Assembly (NCBI GenBank): GCA_047619685.1 | Contig: JBLHLC010000020.1 | Coordinates: forward strand, 13,412-77,411 | Direction of reading: 5' to 3' | DNA length: 64,000 bases | DNA from: JABDJZ01 sp047619685 | GTDB taxonomy: Bacteria > Bacteroidota > Rhodothermia > Rhodothermales > UBA10348 | Shown here: positions 28,904 through 37,920 of the stretch, in pieces | Numbering within the stretch: the stretch's first letter is position 1 | Layout: each line of letters begins with the position of its first letter | Translations under genes and position numbers: made by a program | Notes under the pieces: generated by a model | The model's input: the letters and a program-made list of their open reading frames with translations, nothing else | What the model was told of the DNA's origin: nothing | Database searches by the model: none

Positions 28904-30403
28904 TTATTCGATTCCACCTGTGAAACGCTTGAGTAGCGGTGCGGCAACCATGGCAAAGACGCCCGCCCCACCAGTAATCATGGCAACGGTTCGGAAGAGC
29001 TCGTCTGGCGGCAACGACTCCAGGCTCCCGGCAACCAGGCCGGCGATCAGGTTGCCCAGCGCGGTGGCAACGAACCAGATGCCCATCATCTGACCCACGC
29101 GACCCTTGGGTGCGAGCTTGGTCATGGACGAGAGGCCGACTGGCGACAGGCAGAGTTCGCCAACTGTGTGGAAGAAGTACATCACAATCAACCACGCCAT
29201 AGACGCGCCAACCGCACCGTCTGCGTTGGCAGCGCCCCAGGAAATCACGAAGAAACCTCCCGCAAGACCCAGGAGACCCAGGGCAAACTTGTAGAGAAAG
29301 CTGGGATGCCTGTTGATCTGGGCGAGCGTCACCCAGAGCCAACCGAAAACGGGGGCGAAGATGATGATGAAGACCGAATTGACGGACTGGAACCAGCTGG
29401 CAGGGACCTCAAACCCACCTACCATACGATCCATGTAGCGGTCCGCGAACAGGTTGAGGGATGACCCGGCCTGCTCGAATCCACTCCAGAAAATGGCGGC
29501 CAGGATGAACAGCCAGAAAATGATGCCCAGGCGCCGTTTCTCCTCCGTCGTATGCCCGCCTGCCACTATGAGGTAGATGAAGAAGATGGCCACAATGACG
29601 AGGACTGACCCACCGAGCGCCTGTGCGATTTGGGTCAGCGTGACATCAAACACGCCAACGGAAACCAGATAGCCAAAGAGCGCGATTGCCCCGATGACGG
29701 ACGCCGTGACCATGTAGAATTTTCGCTCCAGAGCCTTTACGGCCGCGTCGGTCAGGTCGGTTTTCAGTGTACCGATGTCGCCCATGTACTTGTATCCCAT
29801 CCGGTATTGGATCAACCCGAGGATCATGCCGAAACCAGCCAGAGAGAACCCGTAATGCCAATTGTATCCTTCGCCCGCCCATCCGGTGAGCAGCGGTCCC
29901 AGGAGCGCACCCAGGTTAATACCCATGTAGAAAATGGAGAATCCCGCGTCTCGCCGCGCACCTCCTTCGGGATATAATTCAGCCACGACACTCGACACGT
30001 TTGGCTTCAGCAGGCCCGTGCCGAGAACGATCAGGATCAGTCCGAGGAAGAAGAATGTGGTGGTGGGCACGGCCATGCTGAAGTGGCCCGCGGCAATGAT
30101 GCAGCCCCCGACAAAAACCGACTTTCGCTGTCCCCAAATCTTGTCGGCCACCCAGCCGCCGGGCAGTGAGAGCAGATAGACCAGCGCCGTGTACAGGCCG
30201 TAAATGGCGGCTGCCGTCCCATCGGACAGACCCATTCCGGGGTTGGCGCCGACGGTCGCTCCTGTCATGAACAGGATGAGCAGGGCGCGCATTCCGTAAT
30301 AGCTGAACCGCTCCCACATCTCGGTGAAGAAGAGCGTCGCGAGGCCTCTGGGATGTCCAAAGAATGTGGCCTCGGAAGGCCCGGAAATGCTTGAGTCAGC
30401 CAT
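28904..30403 (-). CDS. Proton-coupled oligopeptide transporter (POT/PTR2 family)
   Basis: Inner-membrane symporter for di- and tripeptides, 499 residues from the ATG at 30403; the frame reaches 30439, but the family N-terminus fits the shorter form. The signature TEMWERFSYYGMRALL contains the ExxERFxYY proton/peptide-coupling motif of helix 1. The long hydrophobic protein has about 14 predicted membrane segments, including the FSIFYMGINLGALLGPL segment that matches the PTR2 family signature. Peptide uptake fits a protein-degrading or marine particle-associated lifestyle. The exact substrate range is not predictable. Confidence 0.93.
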   Translation of the reverse strand: MADSSISGPSEATFFGHPRGLATLFFTEMWERFSYYGMRALLILFMTGATVGANPGMGLSDGTAAAIYGLYTALVYLLSLPGGWVADKIWGQRKSVFVGGCIIAAGHFSMAVPTTTFFFLGLILIVLGTGLLKPNVSSVVAELYPEGGARRDAGFSIFYMGINLGALLGPLLTGWAGEGYNWHYGFSLAGFGMILGLIQYRMGYKYMGDIGTLKTDLTDAAVKALERKFYMVTASVIGAIALFGYLVSVGVFDVTLTQIAQALGGSVLVIVAIFFIYLIVAGGHTTEEKRRLGIIFWLFILAAIFWSGFEQAGSSLNLFADRYMDRMVGGFEVPASWFQSVNSVFIIIFAPVFGWLWVTLAQINRHPSFLYKFALGLLGLAGGFFVISWGAANADGAVGASMAWLIVMYFFHTVGELCLSPVGLSSMTKLAPKGRVGQMMGIWFVATALGNLIAGLVAGSLESLPPDELFRTVAMITGGAGVFAMVAAPLLKRFTGGIE

Positions 30404-30616
30404 TAAGGGTTGGGTTGTGGGTGATGGGCGCCCGTCCACATCTGGAGGGGTTTGGCTGGGCTAAGATAGAAAACGCTTCCAGGCATGTCTAAACCAATAA
30501 TTCAGCATGCCCTGAGCGCCACAATCGTATTTTTTCTGGTCACAGACGGGTCGGTGAGCGGCCGCTTTTGTTGACTCCAGGCCCTTCAATCGGCGGCGCG
30601 ACGACCGCTTTTTTCA

Positions 30617-32461
30617 ATGAGTAGCACTTCCTACATCGGCCAGACCGACACGCACGGGTACCGCAGTCATACCTGCGGTGAGCTCCGCGCGGAGTCCATT
30701 GGTCAAGACGTCACCCTAAAGGGCTGGGTGGATACCAGGCGTGATCTGGGGGGCGTGATCTTCATTGACATGCGCGACCGCTACGGCCTCACGCAGATCG
30801 TTTTTTCTCCGCAGGACAACCCGGAGGCCCTAGCCGCTGCGGATGCGCTGCGCAGTGAGTGGGTGATTTCAGTCAAGGGCAAGGTGCGTAGCCGCTCGGA
30901 CGACACGGTGAACACGAAGCTCTCTACCGGCGGCATTGAGGTTCGGGTAGACGAGTTGATCATCCTAAACCGATCCGACGCGGTACCCTTCCCGGTGTCC
31001 TCGCACGACGAGAAGGCGCAGAACACCAACGAGGACCTGCGCCTCAAGTACCGATACCTGGACCTTCGGCGTCCTCAGCTCCGGGACAACATGGTCCTTC
31101 GGAGCGACCTCTACCAGTCCGTGCGCCAGTTCTTCCACGAGCGGGACTTCGTGGAGGTGGAAACGCCTGTACTCATGAAGTCGACGCCCGAGGGTGCCCG
31201 TGACTTCCTGGTGCCCAGCCGCGTGCACCCCGGCAAGTTCTTCGCCCTGCCCCAGAGTCCGCAGACCTACAAGCAGATCCTGATGATCGCCGGGCTGGAC
31301 AAATATTTCCAGATCACGAAGTGTTTCCGGGACGAGGACCTGCGGGCGGACCGCCAGCCAGAGTTCACCCAGATAGACGTCGAGATGACCTTCCCCACGG
31401 AAGATCTCATTTACGAGACGTTCGACCGCTTGCTTGCCAAGATCTGGAAAGACCTCAAGGGGTACGAAGTGCCCCTTCCCATTCCGCGCCTGACCTATGC
31501 CGACGCGGTCCAGAGGTATGGATCCGACAAGCCGGATCTCCGGTTTGGGCTCGAGATCCACGACGCCACAAGCGCTTTCGTTGGTAGCGGGTTTCGGGTA
31601 TTTGACAACGTCATCGAGACCGGCGGCAAGATCGTCGCGATTGTAGTCCCAGGCGAAGGCGACCGCGGTCGTGGTGCGATGGACCGGCTGGACAAGGACA
31701 TCGTCCGCAAGCGGATTGGTGCGGGCGGCCTGGTCTACTTCAAGCTACCGTCAGACGGCGGCGCAGTGTTTTCCAGCGTCAAGGCCGAGGTGCTGCCCCA
31801 GGAGGCCGTGGACGGTGCGGTATCCGCCATAGGAGCCAAAGCGGGCGATCTGGTGCTGGTCCTGGCGGGTGCAGCCCCCAAGGTCTACATGCAGATGGGC
31901 GACTTGCGCCTTCACATGGGCCGCGAGTTGGAACTCATCAAGGACGGCGCCGAAGGGCCGTGGCAGTTTGCCTGGATCACGGACTTCCCGCTGCTGGATT
32001 GGGACGAAGGATCGCAGCGTTTCCACGCCATGCACCACCCCTTCACGTCTCCCAAACCCGAAGACATGGCATTGATGGCCACGGATCCGGGGGCAGTTCG
32101 AGCGCGCGCCTACGATATCACGCTGAACGGCAACGAGATCGGCGGCGGCTCCATCCGAATTCACAACCCGGAGATCCAGCGGCAGATGTTTGCGGCGCTG
32201 GGAATTGAGGAGGAAGAGGCCCAGCAGCGATTCGGGTTCTTGCTGGACGCCTTCCGGTTTGGCGCTCCTCCGCACGGCGGGATTGCCTTTGGGCTGGACC
32301 GTATCGCGATGCTCCTTACGGGCGCCAAGTCCCTCCGAGACGTCATCGCGTTCCCCAAGACGCAGAGTGCCCAGGAGCCCATGGTGGTGTCGCCTGATGT
32401 GGTGGATGCTCACCAGTTGAAGGACCTCCACATTGCCGTGACGGTCCCCAAGGAAGACTAG
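30617..32461 (+). CDS. aspS: Aspartyl-tRNA synthetase
   Basis: Class IIb aminoacyl-tRNA synthetase, 614 residues, the usual bacterial length including the GAD insertion. The N-terminal OB-fold anticodon-binding domain contains VTLKGWVDTRRDLGGVIFIDMRD. Motif 2 is FRDEDLRADRQPEFTQIDVEM and motif 3 is GIAFGLDRIAMLL. The flipping-loop region ETPVLMKSTPEGARDFLVP is typical. Whether it is discriminating or also charges tRNA-Asn cannot be decided here. It is followed after 15 bp by an unusual pyrophosphatase-Rof fusion, probably in the same transcript. Confidence 0.97.
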   Translation: MSSTSYIGQTDTHGYRSHTCGELRAESIGQDVTLKGWVDTRRDLGGVIFIDMRDRYGLTQIVFSPQDNPEALAAADALRSEWVISVKGKVRSRSDDTVNTKLSTGGIEVRVDELIILNRSDAVPFPVSSHDEKAQNTNEDLRLKYRYLDLRRPQLRDNMVLRSDLYQSVRQFFHERDFVEVETPVLMKSTPEGARDFLVPSRVHPGKFFALPQSPQTYKQILMIAGLDKYFQITKCFRDEDLRADRQPEFTQIDVEMTFPTEDLIYETFDRLLAKIWKDLKGYEVPLPIPRLTYADAVQRYGSDKPDLRFGLEIHDATSAFVGSGFRVFDNVIETGGKIVAIVVPGEGDRGRGAMDRLDKDIVRKRIGAGGLVYFKLPSDGGAVFSSVKAEVLPQEAVDGAVSAIGAKAGDLVLVLAGAAPKVYMQMGDLRLHMGRELELIKDGAEGPWQFAWITDFPLLDWDEGSQRFHAMHHPFTSPKPEDMALMATDPGAVRARAYDITLNGNEIGGGSIRIHNPEIQRQMFAALGIEEEEAQQRFGFLLDAFRFGAPPHGGIAFGLDRIAMLLTGAKSLRDVIAFPKTQSAQEPMVVSPDVVDAHQLKDLHIAVTVPKED

Positions 32462-32476
32462 CTCGCAGACGCTGGA

Positions 32477-33181
32477 ATGGCCCCGAACAAGTTGACCCTC
32501 AGATCAGGCAGCGCGGCCACCCTCACCTGGGGCCAGACGCTGGATTGGTCGTCTTGGGAGGCCCTCATCCGGGAAAACGGGGTCACCATCGATCGGCCCC
32601 GCGGCTCGGTCCACCCTGTGCACGCGTCTATCGTCTATCCGATGGACTACGGCTATGTCAACCAGACCATGAGTTCGGACGGCGAGGAGTTGGATGTCTT
32701 TGTGGGGACGTCGGACCTGGGACTGGTGGGTGCGATTTGGACGACGGACCATCGCAAGGGAGACCGGGAGTGCAAGTTTCTGCTTGACTGCTCGCCCCAG
32801 GAAATCTACATGATCCACGGATTCCTGAACTTCGACCGGCGGCTCATGGAGGGAGAGATGGTGCTCAGGCGGCCCATGGCTGAAGTTTGGGCGGGCCTGC
32901 CTCCCACTGCCGAGAAGGCATCGGCGGCCGAGCCGGCATCGACACCAAAGGCGGACTACACGCCCATCGACTGCGGCTTTTATGACCGCCTGGAGCATTG
33001 GGCGGTTCGAGGTGATGAGTGTGACATCCTCCTTTCGGACGGCACCTCTCTGCGAGACCGATTCGTGGACTTCGAGAACACGGGCGACGTGGAATACGCC
33101 ATTCTGGCTTCCGGCGAGCGGTTTCGTCTGGACGAGATCTTCCAAGTAAACGGTGTACCCAGACCAGGCGGGGCCTGCTAG
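32477..33181 (+). CDS. Inorganic-pyrophosphatase-like domain fused to a Rof-like (Rho antitermination) domain
   Basis: A 234-residue two-domain protein. Residues about 24-142 resemble small soluble pyrophosphatases: IDRPRGSVHP, YPMDYGYVNQTMSSDGEELDV (metal Asp68 and Asp73, with Glu in place of the middle Asp) and TTDHRKGDRECK (Asp91, Asp96, Lys100). After a Pro/Ala linker (143-160), residues 161-227 resemble the Rof/YaeO Rho-inhibitor fold: YTPIDCGFYDRLEHWAVRGDECDILLSDG, then VEYAILASGERFRLDEI. It sits 15 bp behind aspS, whose reaction releases pyrophosphate. Its stop overlaps the convergent permease gene by 4 bp. Both domain calls are by motif recognition; activity and the functional link are inferred. 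Confidence 0.75.
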   Translation: MAPNKLTLRSGSAATLTWGQTLDWSSWEALIRENGVTIDRPRGSVHPVHASIVYPMDYGYVNQTMSSDGEELDVFVGTSDLGLVGAIWTTDHRKGDRECKFLLDCSPQEIYMIHGFLNFDRRLMEGEMVLRRPMAEVWAGLPPTAEKASAAEPASTPKADYTPIDCGFYDRLEHWAVRGDECDILLSDGTSLRDRFVDFENTGDVEYAILASGERFRLDEIFQVNGVPRPGGAC

Positions 33182-34545
33182 GCTGCCGGTGGGGTGCCGC
33201 TCCCGGTCAGGAGTGCCGCGGCACGGTGCCGCATCCAGATAAAGTAGACGGGAAGTCCGGTGGCGATGAACGCGAAGTCTATGAGTGACGCCTGCCACTC
33301 GAAGATGACACGCGTCACCAGGAGGCCCACGATGGTGATCAGGTACAGGCCCGGAAGCCACGGATAACCCGGCATTTTCCAGGCTATCGAATCTCCGTCG
33401 CCCTCTCGCCTGAACTTGAACAGAGCCACTGCGGTCAGGCCATAAAAAATGAGGACGCCGAAGACCATGCCGGCCACGATGGAAGCAAAACTGCCTCGAA
33501 CGATGAGAATGACGCCCGCCCAAACCACGTGCGCGATGACCGCACGAGTCGGCGTCCGGAACCTGGGGTGGACGTAGTCCAGCCATTTGAAGAGCAGTCC
33601 CTCCTGCGACATCGCAAAATAGACCCGGCTCGACGCCATCATGGTGCCGTTGATACTGCCCAGAGCCGATACGATCGCCAGGATGGCGACAATCCCGCCT
33701 CCGATCCGACCCGTCAGTTGACTCATCACCGTGGCGGCCGGCGTGGTGGTCGCCCGGAGGCCGTCAACACCCAGAACTCCGTAGTAGACCATGTTTACGG
33801 CCCAATAGATCACCAGAATCAGCGTCAGGCCAATGAGCATCGTGCGGGGCAGGCTTTTTCGAGGGTCTTCCATCTCCCCCGCCACGTATCCGACCCGGTC
33901 CCAGCCCGTGTGGCTGAAAATGATCAGGAAGAGCGCGGCGATGAGATTGCCTGTGTGGCTAAGACCGGTCGTTGGAGGCGTGACCTCACCGAACTGCATG
34001 GGGACACTCTGCAGCATGAACAAGCCGGCCGCCGCAAACACCAGGAGTCCGGTGACCTTGACCACCGTTGAGAACTTGTTGGTGAGACTGGCCCATCGGA
34101 CCCCAATGACGTTAACCACGCCCAGAATCACCAGAATCCCCAGCGCGACCACCAAATGGGACGTGTCACCCAACGGCACGAAGTACCCGACATAGTCCGC
34201 AGCGATGATCGAGAGGCCGGCCGCCGGGCTGGTTCGGATAATGAAGAGCTGCGCCCATCCGTACATGAAGGCCGGCCAGCGCCCGAACGCCCGTTCTATG
34301 TAGACAAACTCGCCGCCCGTGGCAGGAAGGCGTGTGCCCAATTCCGCGTAGACCATTCCGGAAACCAATACAAACAGTCCGACAGCCACCCAAGCAATGG
34401 CCACAGTTCCGAAATCCGGAAAATATCCGGCGATGAGGTAGGGCGTCGAGTAGATGCCTGACCCAATCGTGATCCCGATCAGAAGTGCAATTCCGTCCCA
34501 GGTGCGAAGGGACTTCGGGAGTGCGGGGGTTTCTTTGTCGCTCAT
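33178..34545 (-). CDS. Amino-acid permease, APC superfamily
   Basis: Inner-membrane transporter of 455 residues with about 12 hydrophobic segments. The first helix motif IALLIGITIGSGIYSTPYL matches the unwound GSG(I/V)-type substrate site of APC and LAT transporters. The conserved EFVYIERAFGRWPAFMYGW segment follows helix 2. It probably moves neutral amino acids by exchange or proton symport. It converges on, and overlaps by 4 bp, the pyrophosphatase-Rof gene. No regulatory element was recognised upstream. Confidence 0.9.
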   Translation of the reverse strand: MSDKETPALPKSLRTWDGIALLIGITIGSGIYSTPYLIAGYFPDFGTVAIAWVAVGLFVLVSGMVYAELGTRLPATGGEFVYIERAFGRWPAFMYGWAQLFIIRTSPAAGLSIIAADYVGYFVPLGDTSHLVVALGILVILGVVNVIGVRWASLTNKFSTVVKVTGLLVFAAAGLFMLQSVPMQFGEVTPPTTGLSHTGNLIAALFLIIFSHTGWDRVGYVAGEMEDPRKSLPRTMLIGLTLILVIYWAVNMVYYGVLGVDGLRATTTPAATVMSQLTGRIGGGIVAILAIVSALGSINGTMMASSRVYFAMSQEGLLFKWLDYVHPRFRTPTRAVIAHVVWAGVILIVRGSFASIVAGMVFGVLIFYGLTAVALFKFRREGDGDSIAWKMPGYPWLPGLYLITIVGLLVTRVIFEWQASLIDFAFIATGLPVYFIWMRHRAAALLTGSGTPPAA

Positions 34546-34661
34546 GCGTAAGGATCGGGTTCGCGAGTAGCGCCATGCAAGTGCGGCCCGCCCCCTTCAC
34601 CCGGGAACTGCGGCGCGATTTACTTGGTATTACTTGTCATAACTAGCCAGAGCAGCCCGCC

Positions 34662-35045
34662 ATGTCCTACTACTTCTCGAAGACGCTCTCCACTTCTCTG
34701 GAACTGGCCGAGCCCTTGGTCCGCGAAGCACTGAAGGCGGAAGGATTCGGCGTTCTGACCGAGATCGATATCCGGCAGACTTTGAAGAACAAGCTGGATG
34801 TGGACTTCAGACCCTACAAGATTCTGGGAGCCTGCAATCCCCCGCTGGCATACAAGGCGCTGCAATCCGAGTCACACATTGGGCTCATGTTGCCCTGCAA
34901 CGTCATCCTGCAAGAGGTCTCCGGCGGCACCGAAGTGTCGGCTGTCGATCCCGTTGCCTCCATGGCGGCTGTCGAGAATGATGGACTCGGAGACGTGGCC
35001 ACGGAGGTCCGCTCCCGGCTTCAGCGGGTTATCGCGAGCCTGTGA
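34662..35045 (+). CDS. DUF302 domain protein
   Basis: Small protein of 127 residues matching the DUF302 pattern: YYFSKTLSTSLELAEPLVREALKAEGFGVLTEIDI, then LGACNPPLAYKAL and IGLMLPCNVILQE. Family members are single-domain alpha/beta proteins of unknown function, often near redox or heavy-metal genes. Nothing here links it to a neighbour. It is the last core gene before tRNA-Lys and the island. Confidence 0.88.
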   Translation: MSYYFSKTLSTSLELAEPLVREALKAEGFGVLTEIDIRQTLKNKLDVDFRPYKILGACNPPLAYKALQSESHIGLMLPCNVILQEVSGGTEVSAVDPVASMAAVENDGLGDVATEVRSRLQRVIASL

Positions 35046-35238
35046 TCGAGGCCGGGGGCGAACCTGGTTGCGACCCGAAAAGCGGATTTTGTGGGCGCAC
35101 AATAGCGCCAATGTTGGAATTCCTGCCAAGTCTGCGATCAGAACCCGACACCGTAGGCCTTTTTGCAGGCCACTCCGTATTCTTCGGCTGCGGTCGGCAT
35201 TCGCCAATCGCTGGCCATGGGGTGTAACAGCCTCTGAC

Positions 35239-35311
35239 GATCCCGTAGCTCAGCTGGCAGAGCATCTGACTTTTAATCAGAGGGTCCTTGGTTCGAACCC
35301 AAGCGGGGTCA
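35239..35311 (+). tRNA. tRNA-Lys (anticodon TTT), integration target
   Basis: A 73-nt cloverleaf. The acceptor GATCCCG pairs with CGGGGTC (one G-T wobble), then comes the D-arm GCTCAGCTGGCAGAGC. The anticodon stem TCTGA/TCAGA holds loop CTTTTAA (anticodon TTT, Lys), and the T-arm is CTTGGTTCGAACCCAAG. The CCA end is not encoded. Its 3' half is duplicated three times further right, marking it as an attachment site for integrated elements. Confidence 0.97.
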
Positions 35312-35314
35312 CAA
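35265..35314 (+). repeat. attL-like core: 3' half of tRNA-Lys (repeat copy 1)
   Basis: This 50-bp stretch covers the anticodon arm to the tRNA 3' end plus three bases. It recurs without mismatch at 54877-54926 and in shorter form at 59309 and 59953. It is the tRNA-proximal boundary of the island. The integrase gene begins its 3' end only 75 bp away, as is usual for tRNA-targeting tyrosine recombinases. Confidence 0.88.
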
Positions 35315-35316
35315 TG

Positions 35317-35352
35317 CGCCCCAACGACTTACACGGTTGTTGGGGCGTTTTT
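35317..35352 (+). terminator. Rho-independent terminator behind tRNA-Lys
   Basis: CGCCCCAAC (35317-35325) pairs with GTTGGGGCG (35339-35347) and is followed by TTTTT. It also lies at the end of the minus-strand integrase gene. A close copy follows the att repeat at 59309, so the terminator seems to have been carried by the integrating element together with the tRNA 3' half. Confidence 0.8.
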
Positions 35353-35362
35353 GTGTTTGGGG

Positions 35363-35382
35363 GTTCCCGAAGAGTTCCCGAA
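35363..35382 (+). other. Putative integrase arm-type site, left end
   Basis: The 20-bp sequence GTTCCCGAAGAGTTCCCGAA contains two copies of GTTCCCGAA spaced 11 bp apart, about one helical turn. The identical 20 bp occur at 54766-54785, just inside the opposite boundary. Position, repetition and pairing fit an arm-type binding site for the element's integrase. Binding itself is inference. Confidence 0.55.
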
Positions 35383-35388
35383 TCGTGG

Positions 35389-36489
35389 TCACGGAGTGGG
35401 GTCTGAGAACGTGCGACAGGTGTATTCAATGCGCTCGTCGAGGCCGAGATGTCCGTACTTTTCCGTCGTCTTTATGGTCTTGTGACCCAGTTCGTACTGA
35501 AGTCCAACCAAAGAGCCTCCCCGCCGCCTGTACTCCGCTGCGAAAGTGTGTCGCATTGAGTAGAGGGTGTACTTCTTCGGGAGCTCCGCGAGGTCGCGGA
35601 ATAACGCAAACCGTCGCGACAATCCGGAGACGTAGAGTTTGCCACCTTGTCCCCCGGGCAGGACGTACGGAGAGTCTCGCGGCAGCCGTTCGAGGACCCT
35701 CCGAGCCTGCGGAACGATTGTGACTGCCCGCTCTCTGTCAGTCTTCGTCCTAGCCGAACGGGTCCGGACGAGGATGACGCGTTCGTGTATATCGGCCCAC
35801 TCGAGACGCGCACCCTCGGCTGGCCTCAAGCCCGTCCAGGCAAGCAGTTCAAAGGCGTTTGACGCCCATGAAGGGTTTGGGTATCTACCAACAAGACCGG
35901 CCTCGCGGTCGCGGGCGACGCCTAGCAGGCGGGCGAGCTCGACCTGGGTCAAGCCGTTTGGGAGCACCTGAGGCTCGGCGGGGCGAGGTATGAATTCGAG
36001 CGGCGACTCCTCTATTATCCGGACCGTTTGGCACCAGCCGAAAAACGCTTGGAGTTTCCGGTAGTAGCTGGCCATTGTGGCTTGCCTGATATCCGGCCGT
36101 TGAATGAAGGGGCGAATGTCGGCCGGCCTGACAGACTCGATTCCAGTATCTAGACCTAGGGGTTCCAGACACCGTCTAACCGTCCAGAGTAGATCATATC
36201 TTGTGCGCTCGCGGAGGTCGCGCCTCTCCTTCTCGTATCGAGCTAGAGCTTCTCCGATAGAGACGTATGAAACAGCATCATCCCACGGCGACCAACGGCA
36301 CGTGGTAAATCGTTGGTAGTAGTCTGCTGCCCGCAGTGCCGCCAGGGACGGGGAGTCGGTGTTGAGTGAGACCGTTTTTTCCTTGGGCACCCTTCCTCGA
36401 TCATAGATCCGCAGGCGAAAGGTGTTTCGATGTAGGCGGTAAGAGAATCCGCGGCCCAGACTTATCGTGGGCGAGTTGCGCCGGCTCAT
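35389..36489 (-). CDS. Tyrosine recombinase / integrase of element A
   Basis: Site-specific recombinase of 366 residues that should insert and excise the element at tRNA-Lys. The N-terminal half has a SAM-like/arm-binding region. The catalytic domain shows Arg222 (TGLRPAEGARLEW), a lysine near 249, Arg313 in YSMRHTFA, His336 (LGHKTIKTT) and nucleophile Tyr345 (EKYGHL). The first histidine of the usual HxxR box is tyrosine here, a substitution found in active relatives. It reads toward the attachment site, and its start overlaps the stop of the HTH gene upstream (ATGA). All essential residues are present, so it may be functional. Confidence 0.93.
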   Translation of the reverse strand: MSRRNSPTISLGRGFSYRLHRNTFRLRIYDRGRVPKEKTVSLNTDSPSLAALRAADYYQRFTTCRWSPWDDAVSYVSIGEALARYEKERRDLRERTRYDLLWTVRRCLEPLGLDTGIESVRPADIRPFIQRPDIRQATMASYYRKLQAFFGWCQTVRIIEESPLEFIPRPAEPQVLPNGLTQVELARLLGVARDREAGLVGRYPNPSWASNAFELLAWTGLRPAEGARLEWADIHERVILVRTRSARTKTDRERAVTIVPQARRVLERLPRDSPYVLPGGQGGKLYVSGLSRRFALFRDLAELPKKYTLYSMRHTFAAEYRRRGGSLVGLQYELGHKTIKTTEKYGHLGLDERIEYTCRTFSDPTP

Positions 36490-36878
36490 CGCTTTGCCCC
36501 GCTGTTCTGGCGCATCCTTCCCTTCGGTAGCGGGAAGCCCTGGCTAGACGCTCTCAAGAAAGCCGTCCGTTGGACGAATATTCTGCCGACAATCTTTTCC
36601 GACGGGATGCGCCCTTCGCCGATCATTCTGCGAACGATCTTTTCGCTGACAGGCAGCCGGGCAACCACATCCTTGACTCCCCAGACCCGGTCACGCTCGA
36701 CGGCGAGCGCCTCGATGACCTCGGGGGTCAATAGTGGCAGGAGTTCAGCAGGGTCCACCTGGAACCCTGCCAAATCACGGGTTGCTGATCTATCTGAGTT
36801 GTGCCCCCGCTGAGAGCTCAGCGACTCATGGGATGTGGGCTTCCTTTGCGGATCCCGGGAAGTTTGTGTTTTTGCCAT
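36486..36878 (-). CDS. Helix-turn-helix, excisionase-like protein
   Basis: A 130-residue protein with a disordered polar N-terminus (about 55 residues) and a C-terminal MerR/excisionase-type winged helix: VWGVKDVVARLPVSEKIVRRMIGEGRIPSEKIVGRIFV. The LPVSEKIVRRMI helix followed by GR(I)P.. is typical of DNA-binding excisionase-like domains. It overlaps the integrase start by 4 bp, so the two are probably one operon, and it likely controls excision or integrase expression. No other domain was recognised. Confidence 0.75.
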   Translation of the reverse strand: MAKTQTSRDPQRKPTSHESLSSQRGHNSDRSATRDLAGFQVDPAELLPLLTPEVIEALAVERDRVWGVKDVVARLPVSEKIVRRMIGEGRIPSEKIVGRIFVQRTAFLRASSQGFPLPKGRMRQNSGAKR

Positions 36879-37920
36879 GGGCGAGTTGGAGGCATAGCCT
36901 CATTCAACCCGCCTTCGCCCCCCGTCAGTCAACCGAGGTTTGCGCGTGATTCCGTTTCTTACGCAGATAGTGCCGAGGCGCTCGGCGGCGACCAGCACTT
37001 GTACGTCCCATTCCCCAGCCTTCGTTCCGACTCCGGGGACCGCTGTGGATATCTTCCCGTTTCTGCCGCATCGACGACCGGCGCCAGGAGCACGGTGATC
37101 ATGCCAGCTTGCCCTCCGCGCCCACGGTGATGGCTCTCGCTCTCCGGGCAATTCCAGAAGAAAGTCCGGGTTCTATGGACGTCCTGACGAGCGGGTCGGA
37201 CTCGGTCCAAAATGAGATCCAGACTCGAGTCCGTCTCCGTAACCAGAAACGTGTTAGAGACTGGCCAAAATGGATTCGGCCTGTTGGGTCGGTGCCATTC
37301 CTGGGCGTCTGAATCCGATTGGTACATCTACCCGAGCCTGCAAGTCGGTACACCCGCTGGGGGCACCCCCGCGGTTCTCAGCGCCGACTCCTGCCGGAAA
37401 CGTCCGGGCGACCTCGAGTAGGCGCGCCAGCGGTGGCATTCCAGATCGAAGAAGCGAACCCGCATCTGGTCGAAGTCGATGGGCAGGCAGGCGATACCGT
37501 CGCGAGTGGCCGCGTACGGAAACACCTGGGTGGCCTCGGGCTCGACGGAAATCGAGGCCTGACGAGAGAGGAGGTCGAAGCGTTTCGACCGATAACGGCA
37601 CCGCGCGGGACTTTCTGGCCCCCATGCTCAATCCGCAGTACGCTATGGAAGAGGACGGGGACGGCCACTGAGGGACTACCGTTTGCCTGGTTTCAGGGAC
37701 ACGCTGTCCTCGAACGGGGACTGAGAGAACGGTCGTTTCCTCGGGCAGTTTTTGGTCATCTCGCCTCATTCGGCGAGCCCGGAGAAATTGGATAATTGAG
37801 TGGCGTGCTTGGCAGGTGTTTCTCGTTGTCTATGGTGCACGCCGTCAGGCTCTCATCTTTCGCTTTCGGGTCGGCCCACAATACTGCCGCCACCGAGGCG
37901 TCCCCTCAATTTTCAAACCG
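36879..37920. other. 1.0-kb stretch without a confident gene
   Basis: Several short frames exist on both strands but none has a convincing start, composition or family motif. The most protein-like stretch is on the minus strand at about 37330-37627 (containing VFPYAATRDGIACLPIDFDQM and RFFDLECHRW), cut by stop codons on both sides. It may be a decayed gene of unknown family. It separates the integration module from the cargo. Confidence 0.4.

Noticed and set aside
37254..37795. Overlapping frames of 158 (+) and 171 (-) codons
   Set aside because: Neither has family motifs, signal peptide or plausible composition; at best the region is a decayed gene.
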